From CAYSSG01 sp964433635 (GTDB lineage Bacteria > Atribacterota > Phoenicimicrobiia > Phoenicimicrobiales > Stramentimicrobiaceae): 39,661 nucleotides of DNA. Below are positions 7,657 through 16,347 of the stretch, one piece after another; positions within the stretch are counted from its first letter, which is position 1; every line of letters begins with the position of its first letter. The position numbers and the translations under genes were made by a program. The notes below the pieces were generated by a model, which was not told the origin of the DNA, made no database searches, and saw only the letters and a program-made list of their open reading frames with translations. The DNA is taken from positions 1-39,661 of the forward strand of contig CAYSSG010000016.1 of NCBI GenBank assembly GCA_964433635.1, given 5' to 3'.

Positions 7657-8615
7657 AGAAATTAATTGAAGTACACAAATTGAAAAAGTGGTTTTATGTG
7701 GGAAAAGTCGTTGGTGGCAAAAGGAAAGCCCTGCGAGCGGTAGACGAGGTAAGTTTCTCTATCAAACAGAAAGAAGTATTGGGTCTGGTTGGTGAAAGTG
7801 GATGTGGTAAGACAACCTGTGGTAAGATGATGCTCAGAATCATTGATCCCACCTCCGGGTCCATCTTTTTTGATAATGAGGAAATAACCCATCTGAATAG
7901 ATGTGAAATGCAGCGATTCAGGCGTAGAATGATGATTATCTACCAGGACCCTTTTGGTTCACTGGACCCCAGGATGAAAATAGGAAAGGCAATTTCTGAA
8001 CCCCTGGAAGTTCATAGTATCGGAACCCTCCGGGAAAGAGAAGAAAGGGTGGTTGAATTAATGGAAAAGGTTGGTCTATCCTCAGACCAGATCAATCGCT
8101 ATCCCCATGAATTCAGCGGTGGACAGCGCCAGAGAATCGGCATTGCCAGGGCATTAGCTACCAATCCGGAGTTTATTGTGGCAGACGAATCTGTATCCGC
8201 GCTGGATGTTTCCATTCAAGCCCAGATTATCAACCTGTTAAAACAGTTGCAGGAAGAATTTGGTTTGACTTTATTGTTTGTTGCCCATGACCTGAGTGTG
8301 GTGAAGCACATCAGTGATCGTGTAGCGGTGATGTATCTGGGGAAGATTGTTGAAATGGCCGAAAAAAGACCTCTATTCAGCGACCCTAAACATCCTTATA
8401 CCCAGGCATTGCTTTCTGCCATCCCTATCCCCAATCCTAAGCAGAGAAAGCAACAGGAAATCTTGATGGGCGATGTTCCCAGTCCGGTTAATCCACCACC
8501 GGGGTGTCGTTTCCATACCAGGTGTCCCAGGGTGATGGATATCTGCAGAGAAGAGGAACCACCAATGCGAGAACTCAAACCAGGCTACTATGTTGCCTGC
8601 CATCTTTATGATTAG
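7653..8615 (+). CDS. ABC transporter ATP-binding protein, DppF type
   Basis: Second ATPase of the importer; 320 residues. Walker A is GESGCGKT at 47-54, signature FSGGQ at 154-158, and Walker B FIVADES at 174-180, where the usual DEP is DES. The C-terminal region carries PPPGCRFHTRCPRVMDICRE and ACHLYD, the cysteine motif typical of this subfamily. The start overlaps the DppD stop by 4 bases. It is the last gene of the unit; the next gene converges on it from the minus strand, and the 159 bases between them show no clean terminator. Confidence 0.93.
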   Translation: MKKLIEVHKLKKWFYVGKVVGGKRKALRAVDEVSFSIKQKEVLGLVGESGCGKTTCGKMMLRIIDPTSGSIFFDNEEITHLNRCEMQRFRRRMMIIYQDPFGSLDPRMKIGKAISEPLEVHSIGTLREREERVVELMEKVGLSSDQINRYPHEFSGGQRQRIGIARALATNPEFIVADESVSALDVSIQAQIINLLKQLQEEFGLTLLFVAHDLSVVKHISDRVAVMYLGKIVEMAEKRPLFSDPKHPYTQALLSAIPIPNPKQRKQQEILMGDVPSPVNPPPGCRFHTRCPRVMDICREEEPPMRELKPGYYVACHLYD

Positions 8616-8774
8616 GGAATGTTACAAGGACTCTTCTTGTCCACATGTTTTTGGTTTTTAGACAGGAAAAAATAAATATCAAAATAAGATGAAATATTTT
8701 TAATCCCTTCATTGATAAGATGGTAAAAAATATGATTTTTAAAGACCTTAAAATAAAATTTCTAATCATTGAGA

Positions 8775-10031
8775 TTATGATTTGACAGTTTCCAGATTAA
8801 TAAGGTATAGCCTCAGCATGTTCAAAGCGCGACGGGTAGCTCTCAAACGAATTGTTTGACGATCTTTCCGCAGAAGATGTTTTTCTACCAGCGTCTGTTG
8901 ATGATCTGCCAGTGCAATATAAACCAATCCTACCGGTTTTTCCTGGCTGCCACCATCCGGCCCGGCGATTCCTGTAATGCCAATTCCTATATTGCTCTGA
9001 CATCTTTCTCGGACGCCTTGGGCCATGTATCCCGCAACCTGTTCACTCACTTGACCGTGTTGAATCATGACCTCACGTGGTACACCCAGTAACTTTTCTT
9101 TTATTTCACCAGCGTAGCTGATAATACCACCTTTAAAGTAATCAGAACTTCCGGGGACAGAGGTGATTGTTTCGCCTAACATTCCTCCCGTGCATGATTC
9201 AGCGATTGCAAGCGTAAGTTGAAATGACCTGAGCATATTACCGACAACTTCTTCCAGGGATTGCTGATCAAAACCAACAATAAAATTTCCCAGAATTTCT
9301 TTTAATTGTGCGGAAGCATCGTTGAGTATGCTTTCAGTTTCCTGAAATTGGTCAGCAGTAGCGTTTAACTGGATCTGAATATCATCCGGGCTGGCATAAA
9401 TTCCAATATCCAACTGTGTATTCTTATAAATAAAATCTTTAATTTTATCATTGACGACAGATTCACCAAGACCGCTGACTCTGATAATCCTGGATTGTCT
9501 GTGTTTGATAACTGGAAATTTTTGTTGCAGGAAGGGAATGATTTTTTCAGCCATCAGATATTTCATCTCAATAGGAACTCCAGGGAGGGCAATAATCAAC
9601 CGGTCATCTTTTTCCAGTATCATTGCCGGAGCAGTCCCGTAACTGTTTATTATACAGCGAGAACCTTCAGGAAGATAAGTTTGCTTCAAGTTGCTTTTTG
9701 AAATATCAATTTTCAGGTGATTTAATATTTTAGCCATATGTTCTTCAGCCTCGGGATACTTAACCAGGTTAAGATTGAATGCTCTGGCTATTGATTGAAA
9801 AGTAATGTCATCTTCAGTGGGTCCCAGTCCACCGGTAGTGATAATAATCCGAGAACGTTCATAGGCAGTTCTAAGTAGTTTTATTAATTCTTTTTCATCA
9901 TCTCCAACTGCAGATACATGTTGTACAATGATATCTATTTCTGCCAGTTTTTTGATAATATGGTTCGCGTTGGTATCAATAATCTTTCCGCACAAAATCT
10001 CATTGCCGATACTGATAATTTCTGCGTTCAT
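8775..10031 (-). CDS. cinA: CinA family nicotinamide-nucleotide amidohydrolase / competence-damage protein
   Basis: The protein has 418 residues with the two standard CinA domains. Residues 1 to about 170 form a molybdopterin-binding-like (MoCF) domain: MNAEIISIGNEILCGKIIDT, TGGLGPTEDD and ALPGVPIEM. Residues about 255-410 form the CinA domain with LAIAESCTGGMLGETITSVPG and GITGIAGPDGG. CinA proteins hydrolyse NMN to nicotinate mononucleotide and, through the first domain, ADP-ribose, recycling pyridine nucleotide damage products. Length and motifs are intact. AGGAAA lies upstream of the ATG at 10031. It is transcribed away from an endonuclease V relic that lies directly upstream on the same strand. 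Confidence 0.93.
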   Translation of the reverse strand: MNAEIISIGNEILCGKIIDTNANHIIKKLAEIDIIVQHVSAVGDDEKELIKLLRTAYERSRIIITTGGLGPTEDDITFQSIARAFNLNLVKYPEAEEHMAKILNHLKIDISKSNLKQTYLPEGSRCIINSYGTAPAMILEKDDRLIIALPGVPIEMKYLMAEKIIPFLQQKFPVIKHRQSRIIRVSGLGESVVNDKIKDFIYKNTQLDIGIYASPDDIQIQLNATADQFQETESILNDASAQLKEILGNFIVGFDQQSLEEVVGNMLRSFQLTLAIAESCTGGMLGETITSVPGSSDYFKGGIISYAGEIKEKLLGVPREVMIQHGQVSEQVAGYMAQGVRERCQSNIGIGITGIAGPDGGSQEKPVGLVYIALADHQQTLVEKHLLRKDRQTIRLRATRRALNMLRLYLINLETVKS

Positions 10032-10146
10032 TGCTCTATTATTTTCCTTTCTTCACAGCGTTAAAATCAGTCAAACTTTCTTAAAGTATAAGAGTACCTG
10101 AGATGACTCTTACCTGATTATATTATATTTTAACAGTCAAGTGCAT

Positions 10147-10352
10147 TTAATCCAGTGATTCTTTTTTCATCTGAATGACAAAGATATGAGCCTGTCTAAT
10201 GGGCTCAGGAATTCTCTGGCGTCAGCACTCACGATCATTCTGACATGATGATAGGAAGGTAACAGTGAGATTTTTTCTGCCAATTTAAGCTGGTATATTA
10301 CGACCTCTTCAGGGCTAACATCCCAGGGATGCAATTCCCGTACTTGCATCAT
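10147..10352 (-). pseudogene. nfi: Endonuclease V relic with large internal deletion
   Basis: Reading the minus strand from ATG ATG at 10352/10349 (GGGAG just upstream) gives MMQVRELHPWDVSPEEVV and so on to HVRMIVSADA. This matches the start of endonuclease V up to the first catalytic aspartate strand (VAGVD in intact enzymes). After that the open frame is out of register. The adjacent frame reads RIPEPIRQAHIFVIQMKKES and stops at 10147-10149, which matches the family's C-terminal end (RIPEPTRLAH in the Thermotoga maritima enzyme, from memory). About 150 central residues are missing and the two ends are in different frames. Endonuclease V cuts DNA beside deaminated adenine (hypoxanthine), so the repair activity is lost from this locus. 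Confidence 0.82.
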
Positions 10353-10479
10353 ATTTCTCCCGAATAAAAAATGATAGCTTCTCGCTATTGCCTTTTTTCT
10401 CATTTTAGCATATTGTATTGCCAGCAACGAAGATGAAATAGAATAAAATGAAAGAGTAATAAGAGGAGTGTTTGATAAA

Positions 10480-11031
10480 ATGGATATGCTAAATGAGTTA
10501 CAGAATTTACATCCCTATGTTTGGGCATTATTCATATTTGTTGCCAGGATTATAGATGTTGCCCTGGGTACCTTCCGTGTCCAGATGATCGTCAGTCGTA
10601 AAAAGGTTTTAGCAGGAATAATTGGTTTTATTGAAGTATTTATTTTTATTGTGATTGTATCCAAAGTTATCCAGGATATCGGTAACTGGATGAATGTCCT
10701 GGCTTATTGTGCGGGTTTTGCTGCCGGTAACATCGTGGGAATTACGATTACTGAAAAAACATCCCATGATATGATCTCGATCGGAGTCATCTCAAAAAAC
10801 AAATGGCCTGAGATTGAACAGCGTCTTAGAGAAGAAGGATTCGGAGTTACCCGCAACCTGGGTTACGGTCTGCAGGGTGAACTGCAGGTCTTACGCATTA
10901 TCACTTCCCGAAACCTGTTTCCGAAAGTCCGTGATATCGCATTGGAATATGACCCCAAGGCGTTTATTACCTCTTACCTTATTGTAGGCAAATCAGGTGG
11001 ATACATGTACAATGTGAAGAGTAAAATTTAA
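10480..11031 (+). CDS. DUF2179/UPF0316-type integral membrane protein
   Basis: About 183 residues from the ATG at 10480 (an in-frame GTG at 10468 would add four residues; GAGGAG at 10463-10467 fits the ATG better). Three hydrophobic helices occupy the first half (YVWALFIFVARIIDVALGTF, IIGFIEVFIFIVIVSKVI, VLAYCAGFAAGNIVGITI). The TFRVQMIVSRKK segment after helix 1 is typical of UPF0316. The second half is a soluble DUF2179-like domain (VISKNKWPEIEQRLREEGFG, then GELQVLRIITSRN). The molecular role is not established in the family. It converges on the next gene with a 5-base gap. Confidence 0.82.
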   Translation: MDMLNELQNLHPYVWALFIFVARIIDVALGTFRVQMIVSRKKVLAGIIGFIEVFIFIVIVSKVIQDIGNWMNVLAYCAGFAAGNIVGITITEKTSHDMISIGVISKNKWPEIEQRLREEGFGVTRNLGYGLQGELQVLRIITSRNLFPKVRDIALEYDPKAFITSYLIVGKSGGYMYNVKSKI

Positions 11032-11036
11032 CAAAT

Positions 11037-11813
11037 CTAACCTGTACTTAACATTCTTAGTGCTTCAAGTTGTATCGGTTTATCTAAATCAAGGGCAATT
11101 TCCGGATCAGAGACGATGGCTTTACCGGTATAGCCCTTAAGGTAGTCAGGTACCAGCTTCTCTAAATCCCTGATGGAGAGGTATCTTTTAAGATATTTGG
11201 CAACAATTCTTCTTCCCAGAATCCTGGCCATCTTTAACGGGTGTTTACGAAAAAGAATAAATTGTTCGATGATTTTGGAACAATCGATCATCACACGGGG
11301 ATTGATTAAAAATACATTTCCCCCGGTAAAGGATCCTTCAGTCAGATTGGCATAAATTCTTCGAAGACCAGGGTCAGGAAAAGATTTTGTATAAGCCTGT
11401 TTATTGATAATGGAATAATAGATATCAAAGCCTGGAATGGCCAGACAGTCTGCCATAAAATGCTCAATATGCCTGCTTAAGATCAGAGGCAGGTCACAGG
11501 TAGAAACCAGAATATGCTGTTCATCTTGAAAACGGGGAATGCTTAATTTCAAGGTATCCACTAAAGTTGTTCCGGAAGGAGTAAATGAATTTTTATCAAA
11601 GCTGATCCGTTGTTGCAGTTCTTCCGGTGCAGCGATGAATATCCGGGAAACATATTTCGTATTCTGCAATATCTCTATCATATGGTCAATCATGGATTGT
11701 GCATGGAGAGATTCAATGGTTATCAAGGCCTTATATTCCTGGCCGGTTACTTTCCTTAGGGCATGCTTGCTTTTTCCTCCGGCCAGTAACAGTGCTTTAA
11801 ATCTTCTACACAA
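11037..11813 (-). CDS. MobA-like nucleotidyltransferase family protein
   Basis: A 258-residue GT-A-fold NTP transferase-like protein. The N-terminal FKALLLAGGKSKHALRK corresponds to the nucleotide-binding LAGG loop, EYKALITI to the following lysine segment, and VSTCDLPLI to the metal-binding aspartate strand (usually G-D-x-P). These proteins transfer a nucleotide to molybdopterin or to a sugar or alcohol phosphate. The C-terminal third (MARILGRRIVAKYLKRYLSI) is not part of plain MobA and resembles proteins annotated only as NTP transferases. The start appears to be TTG at 11813 with GGAGG ten bases upstream. The substrate is unknown. Confidence 0.75.
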   Translation of the reverse strand: MCRRFKALLLAGGKSKHALRKVTGQEYKALITIESLHAQSMIDHMIEILQNTKYVSRIFIAAPEELQQRISFDKNSFTPSGTTLVDTLKLSIPRFQDEQHILVSTCDLPLILSRHIEHFMADCLAIPGFDIYYSIINKQAYTKSFPDPGLRRIYANLTEGSFTGGNVFLINPRVMIDCSKIIEQFILFRKHPLKMARILGRRIVAKYLKRYLSIRDLEKLVPDYLKGYTGKAIVSDPEIALDLDKPIQLEALRMLSTG

Positions 11814-11900
11814 GACTGTTTTTCCTCCAGGATAGTTTTTTTATCGGGTTATCTATTATATAATAAAATGGCAGATTATAAAATAATTCAGGAGAAAAAC

Positions 11901-12446
11901 ATGACTATAGTGAATGAACATCAAGGTGATCTCTATTATGCATTGATAGAAACAACCATGGGCTGGATCGGCATATCAGGTAACAGACAGGGTTTAAGGA
12001 GACTGGTGCTTCCGGAAAAAACAAAAGAAGAAGCTTTGGAAAAATTGTCTGTAAGTCTTCAGCCGGGAGATCAGCTTATTCCCCTGGAAAATCAATTTAC
12101 TTTTCTGACTGAAAAAATCATAGGATATTTTAAAGGCAAACCTGCAAATTTCGATAGAGAGAAGGTTAATCTCTACGGCTATACTTCCTTCCAGCAGAAA
12201 GTTTTGCTTGAGGCCAGGAAGATACCTTATGGCGAAACCAGGACCTATCAATGGTTGGCAGAACAAGCCGGTCATTCCCGGGCTTACCGGGCTGTTGGAG
12301 GTGTCATGAGTATGAATCCCCTGCCTTTAATTATTCCCTGTCACAGGGTGATCAGCAGCCAGGGGAAATTAGGCGGTTTTTCCGCAACCGGTGGAGTAGC
12401 TCTTAAAGAGAAAATGCTGGAACTGGAAAGATGCCATGACTGTTGA
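11901..12446 (+). CDS. ogt: Methylated-DNA-[protein]-cysteine S-methyltransferase
   Basis: Suicide DNA repair protein that moves an alkyl group from O6-alkylguanine to its own cysteine. It has 181 residues from the ATG at 11901, chosen because AGGAG at 11890-11894 is ideally spaced (an in-frame ATG at 11868 has no ribosome site). The active site is PCHRVI, with Cys147 in this numbering. YGETRTYQWLAEQAG (helix-turn-helix region) and AVGGVMSMNP (asparagine hinge) precede it, and GGFSATGG follows. It overlaps the next gene by 11 bases. A TATAAT at 11859-11864 lies upstream. Confidence 0.93.
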   Translation: MTIVNEHQGDLYYALIETTMGWIGISGNRQGLRRLVLPEKTKEEALEKLSVSLQPGDQLIPLENQFTFLTEKIIGYFKGKPANFDREKVNLYGYTSFQQKVLLEARKIPYGETRTYQWLAEQAGHSRAYRAVGGVMSMNPLPLIIPCHRVISSQGKLGGFSATGGVALKEKMLELERCHDC

Positions 12447-13347
12447 TGTGATGCAGTGGGGATTGAATATCATTCAAGGTGTCCAGGAGATTCAACTTCC
12501 ATTCATCACTCGCTTTTTCCAATTGGTAACCTTATTGGGTGAAGAGGTATTTTATTTATTTTTTTTCCCATTTTTACTCTGGTGCATCAATTTTCAGCTG
12601 GGCATTCGGGTAGGTGTCCTTTTTCTGGTCTCTGTTTATTTTAACAGTTTATTGAAATGGATATTTCAACAACCCAGACCTTTTGATTTCCTTCCTGCAC
12701 TTCAGCTTTCGTATGCTGAAGGATTCGGATTTCCCAGCGGTCATGCCCAGTCTTCCATTCTGGTCTGGTTCAGCATCGCCAATTTCATACAAAAAAAATT
12801 TTTCTGGTTTTTTGCTCTGTTACTGACTTTAATCATCGGTTTTTCACGTATCTATCTGGGAGTTCACTTTCCCCATGATGTAGCAGGAGGCTGGCTGGCT
12901 GGGTGGGTTATTTTTTACAGTTACCATTTTCTCCTGTTACCAAGGTGGAAGCCGGTGAGGAAATATGCCCTGGAACTGAAAACAAAACTATTGTATATAA
13001 GTCTATTACCTGTTATCATCATTATTTTCCCGGTTGCTGATATGATCAGCGTTATCGGGACACTTACCGGGCTGGGCTGGGGCCTGGTTATCAATGCCCA
13101 TTTGATTCATTTTCAAGGAGATTGTGGTGCTTTTGTTCATAAGACAGCAAGATTTCTGGTTGGCATTCTGGGTGTCGCTACCCTGTATTTTGGATTAAAA
13201 TCTATATTCCCGCAACCCGGTCAACATGCCTACCAAATCTTTCGTTTTATTCGTTATGCTATACTGGGTCTATGGATTGGAGCCGGTGCTCCCTGGTTAT
13301 TTTTGACATTACGATTAGACGGAGAAGCAGCCCATGAAGAAAGTTAA
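12436..13347 (+). CDS. PAP2-superfamily membrane phosphatase
   Basis: A 303-residue integral membrane lipid phosphatase-like protein. All three PAP2 motifs are present: K74-x6-R81-P82 (KWIFQQPRP), P100-SGH103, and S137-R-x5-H144-x3-D148 (SRIYLGVHFPHD). Such enzymes hydrolyse phosphatidic acid, undecaprenyl pyrophosphate or related lipid phosphates at the outer face of the inner membrane. The C-terminal half adds further hydrophobic helices, as in sphingosine-phosphatase-like members. It overlaps the upstream ogt and the downstream cell-wall gene, suggesting one transcript. The exact lipid is unknown; undecaprenyl pyrophosphate recycling would fit the 3D-domain neighbour. Confidence 0.9.
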   Translation: MTVDVMQWGLNIIQGVQEIQLPFITRFFQLVTLLGEEVFYLFFFPFLLWCINFQLGIRVGVLFLVSVYFNSLLKWIFQQPRPFDFLPALQLSYAEGFGFPSGHAQSSILVWFSIANFIQKKFFWFFALLLTLIIGFSRIYLGVHFPHDVAGGWLAGWVIFYSYHFLLLPRWKPVRKYALELKTKLLYISLLPVIIIIFPVADMISVIGTLTGLGWGLVINAHLIHFQGDCGAFVHKTARFLVGILGVATLYFGLKSIFPQPGQHAYQIFRFIRYAILGLWIGAGAPWLFLTLRLDGEAAHEES

Positions 13348-13987
13348 AACAGATATTCTTTCTACTAATTGGAGTGCCATCATGCTTCTTCTATTGATTG
13401 TCATGATATTATTAAGCTTTATCCTACAGGTGAATGCCCATGTTTATATGATCAAGGATAAAAAGGGCAATGTAGTCCGGATTACCAATCAATACCAGAT
13501 GCTGAAAAAAGAGAAAGATGCAGGTTATACCATTACCATCCTGATAGAAGAAAAGAAAGAATTAAAACCAGTCTCTTCATTTAAGAAATATCATTTTAAG
13601 GAGAAAATCGATTGGGAAAAGGTTCAGACTGCAGAACAGATCATCGAGCAGAGATTAAAGGATAAAACCGAAAAAGAGCTTCATTATCCTGTTTACCAGG
13701 TTCTGGCTACTGCCTATACACCGGATGAAGAGTGTTGCGCCCCCTATGCTGACGGTTACACTGCGACCGGTTATCCAGCCGGTTATGGCAGTATTGCCAT
13801 CGATCCGGATTACGGGATGTTTCAATACGGTGATGTCCTGTATGTAGAAGGTTATGGGCTGGGAGTGGCTGATGATTGCGGGAGTGCAATCAAGGGAAAG
13901 CATATTGATGTTTGCTTTAATATGGGAGAATTACAAAAAGCGGATAACTGGGGCCGCAGAAATGTTCGGGTATGGAAGATTGAATAA
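13334..13987 (+). CDS. Membrane-anchored 3D-domain protein (putative peptidoglycan-active)
   Basis: A 217-residue protein with one N-terminal membrane segment at about 16-35 (IMLLLLIVMILLSFILQV), then a charged linker and a C-terminal 3D domain at about 120-217. The 3D domain shows ATAYTPDEE, GSIAIDPDYGMFQYGDVLYV, GVADDCGSAIKGKHIDVCF and a final NVRVWKI. The aspartates of ADDCGSAIKGKHIDV are the family's namesake residues. Related domains in MltA and YuiC/Rpf-like proteins are lytic transglycosylases. The CC pair after DEE is unusual. It overlaps the PAP2 gene by 14 bases, hinting at a shared role in the envelope. Confidence 0.87.
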   Translation: MKKVKTDILSTNWSAIMLLLLIVMILLSFILQVNAHVYMIKDKKGNVVRITNQYQMLKKEKDAGYTITILIEEKKELKPVSSFKKYHFKEKIDWEKVQTAEQIIEQRLKDKTEKELHYPVYQVLATAYTPDEECCAPYADGYTATGYPAGYGSIAIDPDYGMFQYGDVLYVEGYGLGVADDCGSAIKGKHIDVCFNMGELQKADNWGRRNVRVWKIE

Positions 13988-14093
13988 TAAACCAGTTATC
14001 AGTTTTCTGTTTATAGTTTTTTGTTTTTGACCAGGAAAATTGGAGAATGATTCAAGATAAGTGCAAATAGATATTTAGTCAATAATAATTTTA

Positions 14094-14101
14094 GGGGGGG
14101 G
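14094..14101 (+). promoter_or_regulatory. G8 homopolymer in the ribosome site
   Basis: A run of eight G directly precedes ATAATATG, so the Shine-Dalgarno sequence of the following gene is AGGGGGGGG rather than AGGAGG. Such runs are prone to slippage, which would change the distance to the start codon. It could equally be a sequencing-sensitive spot. Confidence 0.5.
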
Positions 14102-14106
14102 ATAAT

Positions 14107-14841
14107 ATGTTAAAAGATATTTTAGTACTATTGATATTCTTAGGATTGACAAATTTTTCTCAGGCGCAATCTCATTTTGAAAAGGATTCTTTTCCAACAG
14201 CGGCAGGAGATCTGGAGATCACTTTTATCGGTCACGGTACCCTGTTATTAGCTTTTCAGGATAAAGTCATTCATGTAGATCCGTGGACCAATTTGGCGGA
14301 CTACCGGCAATTGCCCAAGGCAGATATTATCTTATTGACGCATGAGCATACTGATCACCTGGATATCCGGGCGATTGATCTCATCAAAAAGGAGGGTACT
14401 TCGTTTGTGGTCACAGAATCGTGCGCAGAGAAGATGGGTGAGGGATTGGTGATGAAAAATGGGGATACCCTGAATGTTCAAGGCATTCAGATTGAAGCGG
14501 TTCCGGCTTATAATATTCAGCATAAGCGCGATAACGGACAGCCTTTTCATCCCAGGGGAACAGGAAATGGATATATCCTGAATTTCGGTGAAATACGTGT
14601 CTATGTTGCCGGAGATACGGAAAATATTCCGGAAATGAATAATCTGAAGGAAATTGATATCGCGTTCCTCCCCATGAATCTTCCCTATACCATGACTCCG
14701 GAGATGGTCGCTGAGGCGGTAAAGAACTTCAGACCGAAGATTTTATATCCTTATCACTTTGGTGATTCGGATACCAGTCGATTAATCGAGCTGTTAAAGG
14801 ATGAGCAGGATATTGAAATTCGTATCAGAAAGATGTCTTAA
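14107..14841 (+). CDS. Exported metallo-beta-lactamase-fold hydrolase (UlaG/UPF0173-like)
   Basis: A 244-residue protein with a signal peptide at 1 to about 20 (ILVLLIFLGLTNFSQA). The metal site HEHTDH is at 79-84, preceded by ITFIGHGTLLLAF, which is typical of the UlaG/UPF0173 branch. AGDTEN near 175 gives the bridging aspartate, and LYPYHFGD near the C-terminus supplies the last histidine. The family includes L-ascorbate-6-phosphate lactonase and many uncharacterised hydrolases. The signal peptide places this member outside the cytoplasm, unlike UlaG, so the UlaG substrate should not be assumed. It is flanked by 119- and 94-base gaps and is probably a single-gene unit. Confidence 0.85.
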   Translation: MLKDILVLLIFLGLTNFSQAQSHFEKDSFPTAAGDLEITFIGHGTLLLAFQDKVIHVDPWTNLADYRQLPKADIILLTHEHTDHLDIRAIDLIKKEGTSFVVTESCAEKMGEGLVMKNGDTLNVQGIQIEAVPAYNIQHKRDNGQPFHPRGTGNGYILNFGEIRVYVAGDTENIPEMNNLKEIDIAFLPMNLPYTMTPEMVAEAVKNFRPKILYPYHFGDSDTSRLIELLKDEQDIEIRIRKMS

Positions 14842-14935
14842 GGGTAGCAACAATGGTGTCAATATCATTTTCTGAATCTTTTCATGGGGATTTGAAATCT
14901 GATTTCAGGTCAAAAAGCTGTTGCAGGAGGAATAT

Positions 14936-16303
14936 ATGAAAGAATGTTTTGTAGTAATCGGTGCTGATGCTGCAGGGATGAGTGCTGCCAGTAAGGCCAG
15001 GAGGGAAAATAATGATTTACAGATTATCGTCTTGGAAAAGGGAAGATGGGCTTCCTATGCTGCCTGCGGCCTTCCGTATTATATTAAAGGAGATGTTCAG
15101 AATTTAGAAGATTTGGTTGCCATCACTCCGGAAACATTCAGAAAAGATCGCAGAATTGACCTTCGGTTAGAGCATGAAGTAAGCAGAATTAATCCTGAAA
15201 AAAAGGAACTGACTGTCAATACAAAAGATGGTCAAATCAACCTTGCTTATGATAAGCTCCTCATCAGTACCGGTGCCAGGGCGATCAAACCAAAGATTGA
15301 GGGAATCGGTTCAGAAGGCGTTTTTACGCTTCGTGATATGGATAGTGCTAAAAAGATCAAAGACCATATAGAAGAACATTCAACCGATTCAACCCTCATT
15401 ATCGGGGGCGGTTATATCGGGATAGAGATGGCGGAAGCTCTTTCTTCCAGGGGAATCAGTATCGAGATTGTTGAATTATTTCCTCATGTATTACATTCCT
15501 TTGGACCGGAAATTTCAGAAGTAGTGGAAAGTCATCTTAAGAAGTATGCCACGCTTCATCTGGGAAAGTCAGTTCAGAGCATTAAGTATGTTAGTCATGG
15601 CAGAAGACTATCCGTCAAGATCGGTGATGAGACGAATCAGGAAAAGATACTCACAGATATGGTCATTGTAGCTGCCGGTATTGCGCCTGAAGTGACCTTA
15701 GCAAAAGAGGCGGGAATTCAGTTGGGAGAAACCGGTGCCATTGCCATTGATGAATACGGAAGGACAAATATTCCCGGAATCTATGCAGCAGGAGATTGTG
15801 TAGAAGTAAAACATATCGTAACCGGTAAAACGGTTTATATTCCCCTGGCATTGACTGCCAATCGACATGGTCGGGCAGTTGGAAGCACGGTTGGCGGAAG
15901 AGCGACCCTTCTTGCTCCGATTGCCGGGACGGCTGTAGTGAAAGTTTTTCAGCTGGAAGTGGCTATTACTGGCATTACCAATCCTGAGGTTGCTCGAAAG
16001 CATGGCTTCAGTCCGGTTAAAGTGACCATAGACAGTCATTCCAGAGCCGGATATTGTCCGGGTTCTAAATCCATTAAAATAAGTTTATTGGCTGATGGAA
16101 ACAGTAAGAAACTTCTCGGTGCCAGTATGGTGGGAGAAGAAGGAGTTGCAAAAAGAATTGATATCATAGCCACCGCTCTGGGTGGACATTTTTCAGTTGA
16201 GCAGCTGGAGAATCTGGACCTGGCTTATGCACCGCCTTTTTCCCCGGTATGGGATCCGGTTCTTGCTGCAGCCCGGGTATTGAACGGAAAACTGACGGAC
16301 TGA
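14936..16303 (+). CDS. CoA-disulfide reductase / NADH oxidase-type flavoprotein
   Basis: A 455-residue pyridine nucleotide-disulfide oxidoreductase. The FAD-binding loop is VVIGADAAGMSAASKARR, where the second glycine of the usual GGxAAG is Asp. The redox-active Cys44 lies in SYAACGLPYYI. The NAD(P) site is LIIGGGYIGIEMAEALSSRG, and the FAD ribityl site is GIYAAGDCVE. A C-terminal dimerisation domain ends with YAPPFSPVWDPVL. Relatives reduce CoA-disulfide or polysulfide, or act as water-forming NADH oxidases; the single conserved cysteine fits all of these. I chose the ATG at 14936 because AGGAGG at 14925-14930 precedes it; the TTG at 14921 is inside that context and unlikely. Confidence 0.9.
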   Translation: MKECFVVIGADAAGMSAASKARRENNDLQIIVLEKGRWASYAACGLPYYIKGDVQNLEDLVAITPETFRKDRRIDLRLEHEVSRINPEKKELTVNTKDGQINLAYDKLLISTGARAIKPKIEGIGSEGVFTLRDMDSAKKIKDHIEEHSTDSTLIIGGGYIGIEMAEALSSRGISIEIVELFPHVLHSFGPEISEVVESHLKKYATLHLGKSVQSIKYVSHGRRLSVKIGDETNQEKILTDMVIVAAGIAPEVTLAKEAGIQLGETGAIAIDEYGRTNIPGIYAAGDCVEVKHIVTGKTVYIPLALTANRHGRAVGSTVGGRATLLAPIAGTAVVKVFQLEVAITGITNPEVARKHGFSPVKVTIDSHSRAGYCPGSKSIKISLLADGNSKKLLGASMVGEEGVAKRIDIIATALGGHFSVEQLENLDLAYAPPFSPVWDPVLAAARVLNGKLTD

Positions 16304-16325
16304 AACAGTGAGCTGTTCTGTTTTT
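16304..16325 (+). terminator. Weak terminator candidate
   Basis: AACAG at 16304-16308 pairs with CTGTT at 16313-16317 around TGAG, followed by CTG and five T. The stem is only five pairs. Its position, between convergent genes, is right for a terminator. Confidence 0.4.
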
Positions 16326-16347
16326 AATTTGTTTAAGATTGATTGCC

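Noticed and set aside
8616..8774. Possible terminator between the convergent dppF-type and cinA genes
   Set aside because: AT-rich, but I found no stem longer than five pairs followed by a T-run.
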